Below, in pieces: positions 42,825 through 54,329 of a stretch of DNA of 63,101 nt. The notes under the pieces are model-generated. The model saw nothing but the letters and a program-made list of their open reading frames with translations, was not told the DNA's origin and did no database searches. The DNA comes from Mesostigma viride (taxonomy: Eukaryota > Streptophyta > Mesostigmatophyceae > Mesostigmatales > Mesostigmataceae): NCBI GenBank assembly GCA_009746045.1, contig RPFO01001583.1, positions 1-63,101 of the forward strand, given 5' to 3'. Position 1 is the first letter of the stretch; each line of letters begins with the position of its first letter. Position numbers and translations under genes: made by a program.

Positions 42825-45755
42825 TCAAAACTCGACGCCACCGAAGTGGCGCCGGAAAGCCGCTGGGTCAAAACCCAGGGCCTGAGCCCAGAGGGCGGGT
42901 GGGATGTCGCGCCCCAGGAGGCTGCGGTGGAGGCCAATGTAGCGCGTGACCGAGAGGGCCGAAGCCCACCGGCCGCGCAGCTGGATGGCCTCCGGCGACT
43001 CGCCAGCGATGGCGTCGTGCGTCGCCCCCCCATGCCGGAGGCTGTGAAAAGAAAACATCCCTGGGATGCTCATGCGGGCCTGCACAGCCTCCCACTGCTG
43101 CCTAGCCTGGCTGTACGTTAAGCCTCGAAAGAGGAGTGCATCCGGGGGCTGGCCAGCCGTCAGACGTCGCAGGAGCCACAAAGAAAGTGGATCCCGGACG
43201 AGGACGTGCTGGGCCGCCCCCTGCGCAGTTTTGGGGTTGCGCAGCACAAGGGCACCGACCATGGGCCCTGGCTCGAGAAGGGGGTGGCCGGGATGAGCCA
43301 CATCCCGAACCCGCAGCCCTAGCGCCTCGCTAATGCGTAAATACTGCTGGAAAGCAATAATAATCAACGCACTCAAATGCACCTGTCGACGTGAAACTAG
43401 CAACAGGGCAGTGAAATAGCAAAGGCGCCAGGGCATAGGCGGAGGGCTGACAGCCGGAACAAGCCGCTGCCAACCTGCTAGCAGGCGGTCCGCCAGTACC
43501 CAATTCCGAACAATGTCGGGGTAGTACAGGTGCAGACAGGCCTTGGCATGCTGGCATAAGGTACGCCCCCGCCCGCCTCTGGCATGGTAGACAGCAGAAA
43601 TCCACTCACAGAAAATGGCTTCGGCGTCAGCTGGGTCGACAGGGCCAGGTGGCGCCCACGCCACGTAGACAGCCGCCGCACGTCGGTACGCTGGCAAGGT
43701 AGACACAGGGTTGACTGTGCCCTCCAAAAGTGCCAAGTCCCGAGGGCGTCGCGCCCCCTCAGGCCCAGGGTTGGGATGCACGTCACCACACCGGGTCAAG
43801 TCAGGAACCCAAGCGCCACGCCGACTGGCCTTGTCAGCTGGGTTGTGGTCGGTAGCCACCCAGACCCAGTGGCTCTGCATGTCGCCAGCCAGTGACAGAG
43901 CGCAGTAGCGTCGAACCAGCTGGTTGAGACGGTAGGAAGACGACCGCCCTCTGACAAACGCCCCCACCACAGCACTGGAGTCTACGAGCCGGACGACTCG
44001 CTTACCCCGACACGCCTTGGTCCGGCACGACCACTCGACCCCCTGTGTCGCAGCAATCGCCTCCTTGACGTTGATGTGGTTAGGCTGCCCCCGCCACCGG
44101 TAGGACAGTGCCGTACGCCAGTGGCCACTATCCAGCAGGCTGTAGTCCCCCTCCTCCATGCGCTCCAGGTCCCAGTCCTCCCCAGACGTTAAAGCTGTCG
44201 TCCGCCACCCCCGCGCTTCGCGCCGGGTCGCCAGCCGGGCACAATCGGCCCCAGGCAGGTCCCTGTAGACCACCCCACCGCCGGAGCCGCTCGCATCACT
44301 TGCGACGACCCGGTCAGAAAGGGGCCGGGCCCTGGCCGCCCTCAAAAAGGGGGCCAGGTCGATCGCCGCCTGAAGCTCCTGGCGGGCCCCCGCAGGGAGG
44401 CGCCAGCGGCGCCCAGGCAGGGAGGCATTCATGGCTGCTAGCAGCCGGTACGTCTCAGACCACACCGAAAGCATGGGGCGGCACAGCAGATGCATCCACA
44501 CCCACTTCCCAAGCACAGAACTAAGTTCGCGGTAGTATGTAAACCCGCGATCTAAGATTCTATGAGTAGCGGCGATAACTGCCACCACACGCTCAGGAAC
44601 AGGCACCACGTCACCATCCCTTTGGTGAATGACCCCCACCGCCTGCACACCAGTCTGCTCTGCTGTCGCCCGTACCACCTTGTCAGACTTCTGCACCAGC
44701 CCAACAGCGGCGTAGGCAGCCTGAACACGATCTAGCTGCTGATTCACCCCATCCACCGACGCACAGTGGGTGAAATGGAGATCATCGATCGTCACAGCAT
44801 GCATACCTTCCAGATCCTGCCGAGATTCGAAGCACGGCGAGGGCGCCAAGGGCGCAGCAGGGTCCTCCTCCAGCCTCAGCCGGACGGTCTCCCCCGCCTC
44901 GTTGGCCTCCGCCACCAGGATCAGCGCGGACATGTTGATGCTCAGCCCACGACTAGCCTCCAACGGCGGCTTGGGGCCACAGCGGTACAACACAGACTGA
45001 TGCACACACTGGGCCACCGCGACGGCCAGCTTGTTGCCCATTGGCCAGCACAACATCCACGGCCACACCTTCCGACGAGCCCCACTCAGGCCCACCAGAT
45101 CCGACCACACCGGCATCCACGCACAGTACCGCCGCATCCAAACTGGCAGGCGGAGTCTGTTGTAGTACGAATCCAAATCTGATACGCCCCCAAAAACATC
45201 CTCCCCAGCGCGCGTGGGCAAATCGCAAATCACGCCAAGGTGTGGTAAAAAAGCGGGCATAGGATCAGGTAGTGGCATGTTGCCACGCCGGTTGTCCACA
45301 ATCAGCCGTATACGGCCGTCGGGCTTTCCGACCCCGAAAGTACCGTTCACCATAGGCGGCTCCTCCTCAAAAAATCCACCCAAAATCCCCCTCTCCACAC
45401 ACACCGTGCAAACCCGCGCGAACTCCTCCATGCTACACCCCCGCGAGATCCGCATCGACTTCTGCAAGATCCGCTCTGCTGGGCTCAGCGTCCGTACCAT
45501 CCTACTCTCATCATTCAAAATTGCTCCCCAAGAGGGGGGTAGTAAGTTCAGCACATCCACTTGGCCACCTTCCCCCGGACCAGGCAAAGCCAAGCGTGCG
45601 GCCACTAACGGTTCGTAAGGGGCTCCTTCAGCATATTCACCCCCATCCACTACAGATCCTGCCATTGCCGCTACGGAACCACCGTTCCGGCGGACAAAGG
45701 ACCTGCAAGCATCATCGATCCCATCTAGGGCCGCCTGCTGCAGAGGCCCGGGCAC
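42825..45755 (-). CDS. Pol polyprotein: reverse transcriptase, RNase H, 2A-like site, tyrosine recombinase
   Basis: About 976 codons; the first in-frame opening is GTG 45755 and the true initiation is unclear (it may follow gag by recoding). RT: FGVGKPDGRIRLIVDNR, then motif A VSDLDSYYNRL (near residue 192) and motif C VTIDDLHF, where the usual YxDD is IDD. RNase H: ASDASGSGGGVVY (Asp), INVKEAIAA (Glu), VRLVDSSAVV (Asp) and VATDHNPADKASR (Asp), so the DEDD set is complete. GDVHPNPGP at residues 657-665 follows directly. The C-terminal tyrosine recombinase has YLRISEALGL (Arg), HSLRHGGAT (His-x-x-Arg) and GRWASALSVTRYI (Trp/Tyr), so the catalytic RHRY residues are present. It acts in copying and integrating the element. 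All domains appear intact. Confidence 0.9.
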   Translation of the reverse strand: MPGPLQQAALDGIDDACRSFVRRNGGSVAAMAGSVVDGGEYAEGAPYEPLVAARLALPGPGEGGQVDVLNLLPPSWGAILNDESRMVRTLSPAERILQKSMRISRGCSMEEFARVCTVCVERGILGGFFEEEPPMVNGTFGVGKPDGRIRLIVDNRRGNMPLPDPMPAFLPHLGVICDLPTRAGEDVFGGVSDLDSYYNRLRLPVWMRRYCAWMPVWSDLVGLSGARRKVWPWMLCWPMGNKLAVAVAQCVHQSVLYRCGPKPPLEASRGLSINMSALILVAEANEAGETVRLRLEEDPAAPLAPSPCFESRQDLEGMHAVTIDDLHFTHCASVDGVNQQLDRVQAAYAAVGLVQKSDKVVRATAEQTGVQAVGVIHQRDGDVVPVPERVVAVIAATHRILDRGFTYYRELSSVLGKWVWMHLLCRPMLSVWSETYRLLAAMNASLPGRRWRLPAGARQELQAAIDLAPFLRAARARPLSDRVVASDASGSGGGVVYRDLPGADCARLATRREARGWRTTALTSGEDWDLERMEEGDYSLLDSGHWRTALSYRWRGQPNHINVKEAIAATQGVEWSCRTKACRGKRVVRLVDSSAVVGAFVRGRSSSYRLNQLVRRYCALSLAGDMQSHWVWVATDHNPADKASRRGAWVPDLTRCGDVHPNPGPEGARRPRDLALLEGTVNPVSTLPAYRRAAAVYVAWAPPGPVDPADAEAIFCEWISAVYHARGGRGRTLCQHAKACLHLYYPDIVRNWVLADRLLAGWQRLVPAVSPPPMPWRLCYFTALLLVSRRQVHLSALIIIAFQQYLRISEALGLRVRDVAHPGHPLLEPGPMVGALVLRNPKTAQGAAQHVLVRDPLSLWLLRRLTAGQPPDALLFRGLTYSQARQQWEAVQARMSIPGMFSFHSLRHGGATHDAIAGESPEAIQLRGRWASALSVTRYIGLHRSLLGRDIPPALWAQALGFDPAAFRRHFGGVEF
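43761..43787 (-). other. 2A-like peptide site GDVHPNPGP
   Basis: The minus-strand codons read GDVHPNPGP, between RNase H and recombinase. It fits the 2A pattern D-V/I-E-x-N-P-G-P except for His in place of Glu. That variant is, as I recall it, known from non-LTR retroelements. It predicts ribosome skipping before the last Pro, releasing RT-RNase H from the recombinase. Confidence 0.6.
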
Positions 45756-45951
45756 ACGGGCTGAATCTACAGCAGGCGGGTCTCGCCCCCCCCCCCCATC
45801 CAGTTTAACGCCCTAACCGTCTGACAGGCTAGTGTGCGAGCATTAAAAGCCCGACTCATCCTATCGCGCCTACGGCCTGAGCGTACCTGCTGCCACCAGT
45901 CACGAGGTGGCAGGGGTGCTGGAAGAGGTAGTGGAAGAAGGCACCGCTCCC

Positions 45952-47055
45952 TCACTTGTTGTTGTTGGACGGGCCGCCCTGCCCCTTCTTGCCGGGACCC
46001 TGCTCCAGCTTGTGCTGCAGCTTCCCCATGCTCATCGCCGCCCGCACCGCCGGAGACGCCAGCATTGCTCCACCCTCCTGGAATGGCAGCATTGCCGACG
46101 GCGTCCCCTTCCAACCCGTCGACCCCACATCCACCAGCTGGCATGCCGTGATCAGCTTTGCCAGGTACTCGGCTGCTGCCAGCTCCAGAATTACTTCGGA
46201 GCGTGGCGTGGCCCAGTAGCCAAATTCTGTCACCATCGTGTCCAGAATTCCTGCCATCTGCAGGAGCAGCATCCGCCTCTCCCCGCTGGCTGAGCTGCCG
46301 TGCATCGTCAGCATTAACGATGCACGGATGGACTTCCCCCCCACGCTCTCCGCGTAGTCCAGCATTCCTGGCAGCACCGCCTCCAGCATGTTGCTCACCA
46401 GCACCGGCACTGCATGCCCACTCAGCGCCACCCCCTTCGTGCGCGCCAGTCTGCCAGCAGCCGTCGCTGCGGCTGGGCTTGCAGCTGCTGGAGTCTTTGC
46501 CTGGTCCAGCAGCTTCGACATAGCCGATATTAGGTCGCCAATATCTCCGCCAGTGCGGGCGTTGCCCGGCCGGGATGGAAGCCCTCCAGCTGGCGTTGCA
46601 TAGCCCGTCTCGGTCCCCAGCAGCCGACCTAGGTTTCGGTCCAGGTCCGCCACAGCCTGGTCGATCGCCCCAGGAGCGCCATCGTCCTCCCCAGCGCCCG
46701 CTCCACCATGCCCCGCCCCTCCGCTTCCACCTGCCGAAGGGGGAACACCCCCCGTTCCCACCGCACCTGCTGACACTGGTGGGTCCGGCTCTGCAATAGC
46801 CTCCCCCAGTTGCGCTGCTAGCACATCGGCCAGGGCCTCCTCCCCATCCCAGTCGCTGACAAACCCCCGTTCCTCCAGGACGTCCATGACGTTCTTGGCA
46901 CGCCCCGGAGTGAGCTTCTGGATCCGCTCTAGCCAGTTCCCCTCCCCTAGGATCTTCTGAACCGCAGTGGCGGCCTCCTTTGGGGTGCATCCCTCCTTGG
47001 CTGCTTGCTTGAGTTTCGCTAGGAAATTCCGGTCTGGGGCTGTCACTGTGGACAT
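45952..47055 (-). CDS. Gag-like protein of the retrotransposon
   Basis: ATG 47055 to stop at 45952; 367 aa. The N-terminal 90 residues are helical (FLAKLKQAAKEG, ERIQKLTPGRAKNVMDVL). A Gly/Ala/Pro-rich linker follows at about 91-130. The C-terminal half is helical and hydrophobic (VPVLVSNMLEAVLPGML, RMLLLQMAGILDTMV), ending in a basic, Gln/Asn-rich tail (KKGQGGPSNNNK). No zinc knuckle is present. Its position just inside A1 and upstream of pol is that of gag in this order of elements. Similarity to a named Gag family cannot be shown by eye. Confidence 0.7.
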   Translation of the reverse strand: MSTVTAPDRNFLAKLKQAAKEGCTPKEAATAVQKILGEGNWLERIQKLTPGRAKNVMDVLEERGFVSDWDGEEALADVLAAQLGEAIAEPDPPVSAGAVGTGGVPPSAGGSGGAGHGGAGAGEDDGAPGAIDQAVADLDRNLGRLLGTETGYATPAGGLPSRPGNARTGGDIGDLISAMSKLLDQAKTPAAASPAAATAAGRLARTKGVALSGHAVPVLVSNMLEAVLPGMLDYAESVGGKSIRASLMLTMHGSSASGERRMLLLQMAGILDTMVTEFGYWATPRSEVILELAAAEYLAKLITACQLVDVGSTGWKGTPSAMLPFQEGGAMLASPAVRAAMSMGKLQHKLEQGPGKKGQGGPSNNNK

Positions 47056-47332
47056 GGTAGGTTATACTGCTTGATGTGTTATCTTGCGTTTTGTTTTTTG
47101 TGTTGTGGTCACGTGAGGTTCTCAGGCAAAAGAAAACAACCTGCTTCCCTAGAATGGAAGCCCACCCTTTATAGCAACCACCTCTCCAGCCAACCCCTAC
47201 CTGGGTGGCTGGGGTACGGGTGCCAGCACAAAAAAATATTTTTTCTAAAATTATTTTTTCTTTTGGTGCTATACGGCGTTGCATTCTCCGCTCAGCAGGT
47301 TAGTCATAGATAAAATGAGCATAGCTCACCAA

Positions 47333-50300
47333 TTCATGTACGTAGGCCAGCCATGGAGACACCATGGGAGCCTGAATCCTCATCATTAATTACATACATG
47401 CCAACAATGTAGGTAGACAAGCCATGATGACACCATGGGAGCCTGAATCCTCATCATTTATTTTATGAGACATCCATGTACGTAGGCCAGCCATGATGAC
47501 ACCATGGGAGCCTGAATCCTCATCATTTCTTTTTCTTTGACATCCATGTACGTAGGCCAGCCATGATGACACCATGGGAGCCTGAATCCTCCTCATTAAT
47601 TACATACATGCCATCCATGTACGTACACGGGCCATGATGACACCATGGGAGCCTGAATCCTCCTCATTTACTATTCCTTGACATCCATGTACGTAGACGG
47701 GCCATGATGACACCATGGGAGCCTGAATCCTCATCATTTTTTTCTTTGACATCCATGTACATACGTAGGCCAGCCATGATGACACCAATGGAGCCTGAAT
47801 CCTCATCATTAATTACATACATAAATGCCATGATCATCAATGACCCATGGGAGCCTGAATCCTCATCATTAAATACATAAATGCCACGGTCCATGTACGT
47901 AGACGGGCCATGATGACACCAATGGAGCCTGAATCCTCATCATTAATTACATAAATGCCAACCATGTACATACACGGGCAATGATGACACCATGGGAGCC
48001 TGAATCCTCATCATTAATTACATAAATGCCAACCATGTACGTAGGCCAGCCATGATGACACTATGGGAGCCTGAATCCTCATCATTAATTTTATACATGC
48101 CAACAACACGTAGACGGGCCATAATGACACCACGGGAGCCTGAATCCTCATCATTTTTTTTTCTTTGACATCCATGTACGTAGGCCAGCCATGATGACAC
48201 CATGGGAGCCTGAATCCTCATCATTTTTTTTCTGAGACATCCATGTACGTAGGCCAGCCATGATGACACCATGGGAGCCTGAATCCTCATCATTAAATAC
48301 ATACATGCCATCCATGTACGTAGACAGGCCATGATGACACCATGGGAGCCTGAATCCTCATCATTTACTATTCCTTGACATCCATGTACGTAGACGGGCC
48401 ATGATGACACCATGGGAGCCTGAATCCTCATCATTTTTTTTTCTTTGACATCCATGTACATACGTAGGCCAGCCATGATGACACCAATGGAGCCTGAATT
48501 CTCATCATTAATTACATACATGCCATCCATGTACGTAGACAGGCCATGACATCTGACACCATGGGAGCCTGAATCCTCATCATTTACTATTCCTTGACAT
48601 CCATGTACGTAGACGGGCCATGATGACACCATGGGAGCCTGAATCCTCATCATTTACTATTCCTTGACATCCATGTACGTAGGCCAGCCATGGAGACACC
48701 ATGGGAGCCTGAATCCTCATCATTAATTACATAAATGCCATCCATGTACGTAGACGGGCCATGATGACACCATGGGAGCCTGAATCCTCCTCATTAATTA
48801 CATAAATGCCAACCATGTACGTAGACAAGCCATGATGACACCATGGGAGCCTGAATCCTCATCATTTACTATTCCTTGACATCCATGTACGTAGGCCAGC
48901 CATGATGACACCAATGGAGCCTGAATCCTCCTCGTTAATTACATAAATGCCAACCATGTACGTAGACAAGCCATGATGACCCCATGGGAGCCTGAATCCT
49001 CATCATTTACTATTCCTTGACATCCATGTACGTAGACGGGCCATGATGACACCATGGGAGCCTGAATCCTCATCATTTACTATTCCTTGACATCCATGTA
49101 CGTAGGCCAGCCATGATGACACCAATGGAGCCTGAATCCTCATCATTAATTACATACATAAATGCCATGATCATCAATGACCCCATGGGAGCCTGAATCC
49201 TCATCATTAAATACATAAATGCCACGGTCCATGTACGTAGACGGGCCATGATGACACCAATGGAGCCTGAATCCTCATCATTAATTACATAAATGCCAAC
49301 CATGTACATACACGGGCAATGATGACACCATGGGAGCCTGAATCCTCATCATTAATTACATAAATGCCAACCATGTACGTAGGCCAGCCATGATGACACT
49401 ATGGGAGCCTGAATCCTCATCATTAATTTCATACATGCCAACAACACGTAGACGGGCCATAATGACACCACGGGAGCCTGAATCCTCATCATTTTTTTTT
49501 CTTTGACATCCATGTACGTAGGCCAGCCATGATGACACCATGGGAGCCTGAATCCTCATCATTTTTTTTCTGAGACATCCATGTACGTAGGCCAGCCATG
49601 ATGACACCATGGGAGCCTGAATCCTCATCATTAAATACATACATGCCATCCATGTACGTAGACAGGCCATGATGACACCATGGGAGCCTGAATCCTCATC
49701 ATTTACTATTCCTTGACATCCATGTACGTAGACGGGCCATGATGACACCATGGGAGCCTGAATCCTCATCATTTTTTTTCTTTGACATCCATGTACATAC
49801 GTAGGCCAGCCATGATGACACCAATGGAGCCTGAATTCTCATCATTAATTACATACATGCCATCCATGTACGTAGACAGGCCATGACATCTGACACCATG
49901 GGAGCCTGAATCCTCATCATTTACTATTCCTTGACATCCATGTACGTAGACGGGCCATGATGACACCATGGGAGCCTGAATCCTCATCATTTTTTTTTCT
50001 TTGACATCCATGTACATACGTAGGCCAGCCATGATGACACCAATGGAGCCTGAATCCTCATCATTAATTACATACATAAATGCCAACCATGTACATACAC
50101 GGGCAATGATGACACCAATGGAGCCTGAATCCTCATCATTAATTACATAAATGCCAACCATGTACATACACGGGCAATGATGACACCATGGGAGCCTGAA
50201 TCCTCATCATTTTTTTTTTCTTTGACATCCATGTACATACGTAGGCCAGCCATGATGACACCAATGGAGCCTGAATCCTCATCATTAATTACATACATGC

Positions 50301-52580
50301 CATCCATGTACGTAGACAAGCCATGATGACACCATGGGAGCCTGAATCCTCATCATTAATTACATACATGCCATCCATGTACGTAGACAGGCCATGATGA
50401 CACCATGGGAGCCTGAATCCTCATCATTTACTATTCCTTGACATCCATGTACGTAGGCCAGCCATGGAGACACCATGGGAGCCTGAATCCTCCTCATTAA
50501 TTACATAAATGCCAACCATGTACGTAGACAAGCCATGATGACCCCATGGGAGCCTGAATCCTCATCATTAATTACATAAATGCCATCCATGTACGTAGAC
50601 GGGCCATGATGACACCATGGGAGCCTGAATCCTCCTCATTAATTACATAAATGCCAACCATGTACGTAGACAAGCCATGATGACACCATGGGAGCCTGAA
50701 TCCTCATCATTTACTATTCCTTGACATCCATGTACGTAGGCCAGCCATGATGACACCAATGGAGCCTGAATCCTCCTCGTTAATTACATAAATGCCAACC
50801 ATGTACGTAGACAAGCCATGATGACCCCATGGGAGCCTGAATCCTCATCATTTACTATTCCTTGACATCCATGTACGTAGACGGGCCATGATGACACCAT
50901 GGGAGCCTGAATCCTCATCATTTACTATTCCTTGACATCCATGTACGTAGGCCAGCCATGATGACACCAATGGAGCCTGAATCCTCTTCATTTTCTTAAT
51001 GAGAGGATTCAGGTTACATAAATGCCAACCATGTAGGTAGACAAGCCATGATGACACCATGGGAGCCTGAATCCTCATCATTAAATACATAAATGCCATC
51101 CATGTACGTAGGCCAGCCATGGAGACACCATGGGAGCCTGAATCCTCCTCATTAATTACATAAATGCCAACCATGTACGTAGACAAGCCATGATGACACC
51201 ATGGGAGCCTGAATCCTCATCATTTACTATTCCTTGACATCCATGTACGTAGGCCAGCCATGATGACACCAATGGAGCCTGAATCCTCCTCGTTAATTAC
51301 ATAAATGCCAACCATGTACGTAGACAAGCCATGATGACCCCATGGGAGCCTGAATCCTCATCATTTACTATTCCTTGACATCCATGTACGTAGACGGGCC
51401 ATGATGACACCATGGGAGCCTGAATCCTCTTCATTAATTACATAAATGCCAACCATGTACGTAGACGGGCCATGATGACACCATGGGAGCCTGAATCCTC
51501 ATCATTTTTTTTATGAAACATCCATGTACGTAGGCCAGCCATGATGACACCATGGGAGCCTGAATCCTCATCATTTTTTTTTCTTTGACATCCATGTACG
51601 TAGACGGGCCATGATGACACCATGGGAGCCTGAATCCTCATCATTAATTACATACATGCCATCCATGTACGTACACGGGCCATGATGACACCATGGGAGC
51701 CTGAATCCTCATCATTTACTATTCCTTGACATCCATGTACGTAGGCCAGCCATGGAGACACCATGGGAGCCTGAATCCTCATCATTTTTTTATGAGACAT
51801 CCATGTACGTAGGCCAGCCATGATGACACCATGGGAGCCTGAATCCTCGTCATTTTTTTTTCTTTGACATCCATATACGTAGACGGGCCATGATGACACC
51901 ATGGGAGCCTGAATCCTCATCATTAATTACATACATGCCAACAATGTAGGTAGACAAGCCATGATGACACCATGGGAGCCTGAATCCTCATCATTTATTT
52001 TATGAGACATCCATGTACGTAGGCCAGCCATGATGACACCATGGGAGCCTGAATCCTCATCATTTCTTTTTCTTTGACATCCATGTACGTAGGCCAGCCA
52101 TGATGACACCATGGGAGCCTGAATCCTCCTCATTAATTACATACATGCCATCCATGTACGTACACGGGCCATGATGACACCATGGGAGCCTGAATCCTCC
52201 TCATTTACTATTCCTTGACATCCATGTACGTAGGCCAGCCATGGAGACACCATGGGAGCCTGAATCCTCATCATTAATTACATAAATGCCAACCATGTAC
52301 GTAGACAAGCCATGATGACACCATGGGAGCCTGAATCCTCCTCATTAATTACATAAATGCCAACCATGTACGTAGACAAGCCATGATGACACCATGGGAG
52401 CCTGAATCCTCATCATTAATTACATACATGCCATCCATGTACGTAGACAGGCCATGATGACACCATGGGAGCCTGAATCCTCATCATTTACTATTCCTTG
52501 ACATCCATGTACGTAGGCCAGCCATGGAGACACCATGGGAGCCTGAATCCTCATCATTAAATACATAAATGCCATCCATG
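47333..52580 (+). repeat. Satellite array (block 3)
   Basis: Same ~70-bp monomers and linker types as block 2, directly resuming the monomer cut by the retrotransposon. It includes further copies of the higher-order segments (marker hairpin near 50985). Non-coding. Confidence 0.95.
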
Positions 52581-53285
52581 TAATTAATCCTACCGCCTGC
52601 CCCATCCACGGGCCAAGGCTGGGCCCCCTCCAGTGGTCCTCACCTTCAGCGACATCACAGCCCGAGTTCGGTTCCTCTCTCGCCGCAAGAAGCTGGTGGA
52701 CACCTCCTGGTCGCTTGACGACGACCTGACGCCAGCCCAGCAGCAGCAACGCCGCGATCAGTGGCCCGACTACATCCGCCACAAGACCAACCCCGAGAAG
52801 CCCCAAGTGTACTGGCGGGGCGGGGACCTCTACGTCAACAAGAAACTGTGGAAGCCCCCCGGGCTTCCCCGGGATAGAGCACTCCAGCTAGTTGTCTAGA
52901 TGGGGGCAATCGATGATGGGATAGCTTAGGCATTACAGCACTTGAAACGATATTAGCGCACAGCGTTATAGTACCTTCAATTAGCTCTGGCACCTTGTGG
53001 CCATCAGCTTGCGCCTTAATTAGCCGACGTCTTGAGCCCACCTCACATTTGTAGCATAAGCTATGCGTCAGCCTACCTATGGTATTGCACTGGTTGTATT
53101 GCACCCACAGTGTTGCGCCCCGGCACCATGCCGTGGAGAGAGCGCTCTGTGGCCTGCCCACCTGCGGCAGTGAGAGAAGCTAGGGCGCCCTCCCTCCTTC
53201 TCACTGTGTATATAGGGTTGAAGGTTCCTTTACTCTGTATTGGCACCCACGTGACGCAGTCACGTGCTTATTAATTAATTAATTA
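52581..53285 (+). mobile_element. Truncated non-LTR (LINE) element fragment
   Basis: This segment separates satellite of opposite orientations. It contains an 88-codon ORF (52633-52899) with WSLDDDLTPAQQQQRR, RDQWPDYIRHK and VYWRGGDLYVN. This resembles the conserved C-terminus of ORF1 of plant/algal L1-type LINEs. It is followed by about 370 bases without coding sense and an (AATT)n stretch at 53270-53290 that could be the 3' tail. 5' truncation is typical of LINE insertions. Confidence 0.6.
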
Positions 53286-54329
53286 ATGTAATTAATGATG
53301 AGGATTCAGGCTCCCATGGTGTCATCATGGCCCGTCTACGTACATGGATGTCAAGGAATAGTAAATGATGAGGATTCAGGCTCCCATGGTGTCATCATGG
53401 CTTGTCTACGTACATGGTTGGCATTTATGTAATTAACGAGGAGGATTCAGGCTCCCATAATGTCTCCATGGCTGGCCTACGTACATGGATGTCAAGGAAT
53501 AGTAAATGATGAGGATTCAGGCTCCCATGGTGTCATCATGGCCCGTCTACGTACATGGATGGCATGTATGTAATTAATGATGAGGATTCAGGCTCCCATG
53601 GTGTCATCATGGCCCGTCTACGTATATGGATGTCAAAGAAAAAAAAATGACGAGGATTCAGGCTCCCATGGTGTCATCATGGCTGGCCTACGTACATGGA
53701 TGTCTCATAAAAAAAATGATGAGGATTCAGGCTCCCATGGTGTCATCATGGCCCGTCTACGTACATGGTTGGCATTTATGTAATTAATGATGAGGATTCA
53801 GGCTCCCATGGTGTCATCATGGCCTGTCTACGTACATGGATGGCATGTATGTATTTAATGATGAGGATTCAGGCTCCCATGGTGTCATCATGGCTGGCCT
53901 ACGTACATGGATGTCTCAGAAAAAAAATGTGGAGGATTCAGGCTCCCATGGTGTCATCATGGCTGGCCTACGTACATGGATGTCTCATAAAAAAATGATG
54001 AGGATTCAGGCTCCCGTGGTGTCATTATGGCCCGTCTACGTGTTGTTGGCATGTATGAAATTAATGATGAGGATTCAGGCTCCCATAGTGTCATCATGGC
54101 TGGCCTACGTACATGGTTGGCATTTATGTATTTAATGATGAGGATTCAGGCTCCCATGGTGTCATCATGGCTTGTCTATGTACATGGTTGGCATTTATGT
54201 AATTAATGATGAGGATTCAGGCTCCATTGGTGTCATCATGGCCCGTCTACGTACATGGGTGGCATTTATGTATTTAATGATGAGGATTTAGGCTCCCATG
54301 GGGTCATCATGGCTTGTCTACGTACATGG
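53286..54329 (-). repeat. Satellite array in inverted orientation (block 4)
   Basis: About 15 monomers of the same satellite, reverse-complemented. Their order of variants near 54.1-54.33 kb mirrors the start of block 1 (25.34-25.7 kb), so they are part of the inverted-repeat arm. Confidence 0.95.

Larger units (their letters stand above)
42121..47332 (-). mobile_element. DIRS/PAT/Ngaro-type tyrosine-recombinase retrotransposon, complete
   Basis: On the coding (minus) strand the order is: terminal repeat A1 (47332-47124), gag-like ORF, RT-RNase H-tyrosine recombinase ORF, B1 (42629-42559), A2 (42432-42224), B2 (42198-42128). This is the split-direct-repeat layout of PAT/Ngaro-type elements. 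A copies are 209 bp and B copies 71 bp. The satellite reads continuously across the insertion (...AAATGCCA | TTCATGTACG...) with no target duplication, as expected for recombinase-mediated insertion. The internal string CACCAA-ATCCATTT reproduces the junction of the two outer ends. Repeats are near-identical, so the copy is young. No methyltransferase domain was seen. Confidence 0.9.

Noticed and set aside
45767-47284. 505-codon Gly/Arg-rich frame on the minus strand
   Set aside because: It is a shadow frame over the gag-like ORF and terminal repeat; composition and lack of domains argue against it.
25540-52133. Many frames with DEDSGSHGVIMA-type peptides
   Set aside because: They follow the satellite monomer, break at every linker change and have no independent coding signal.
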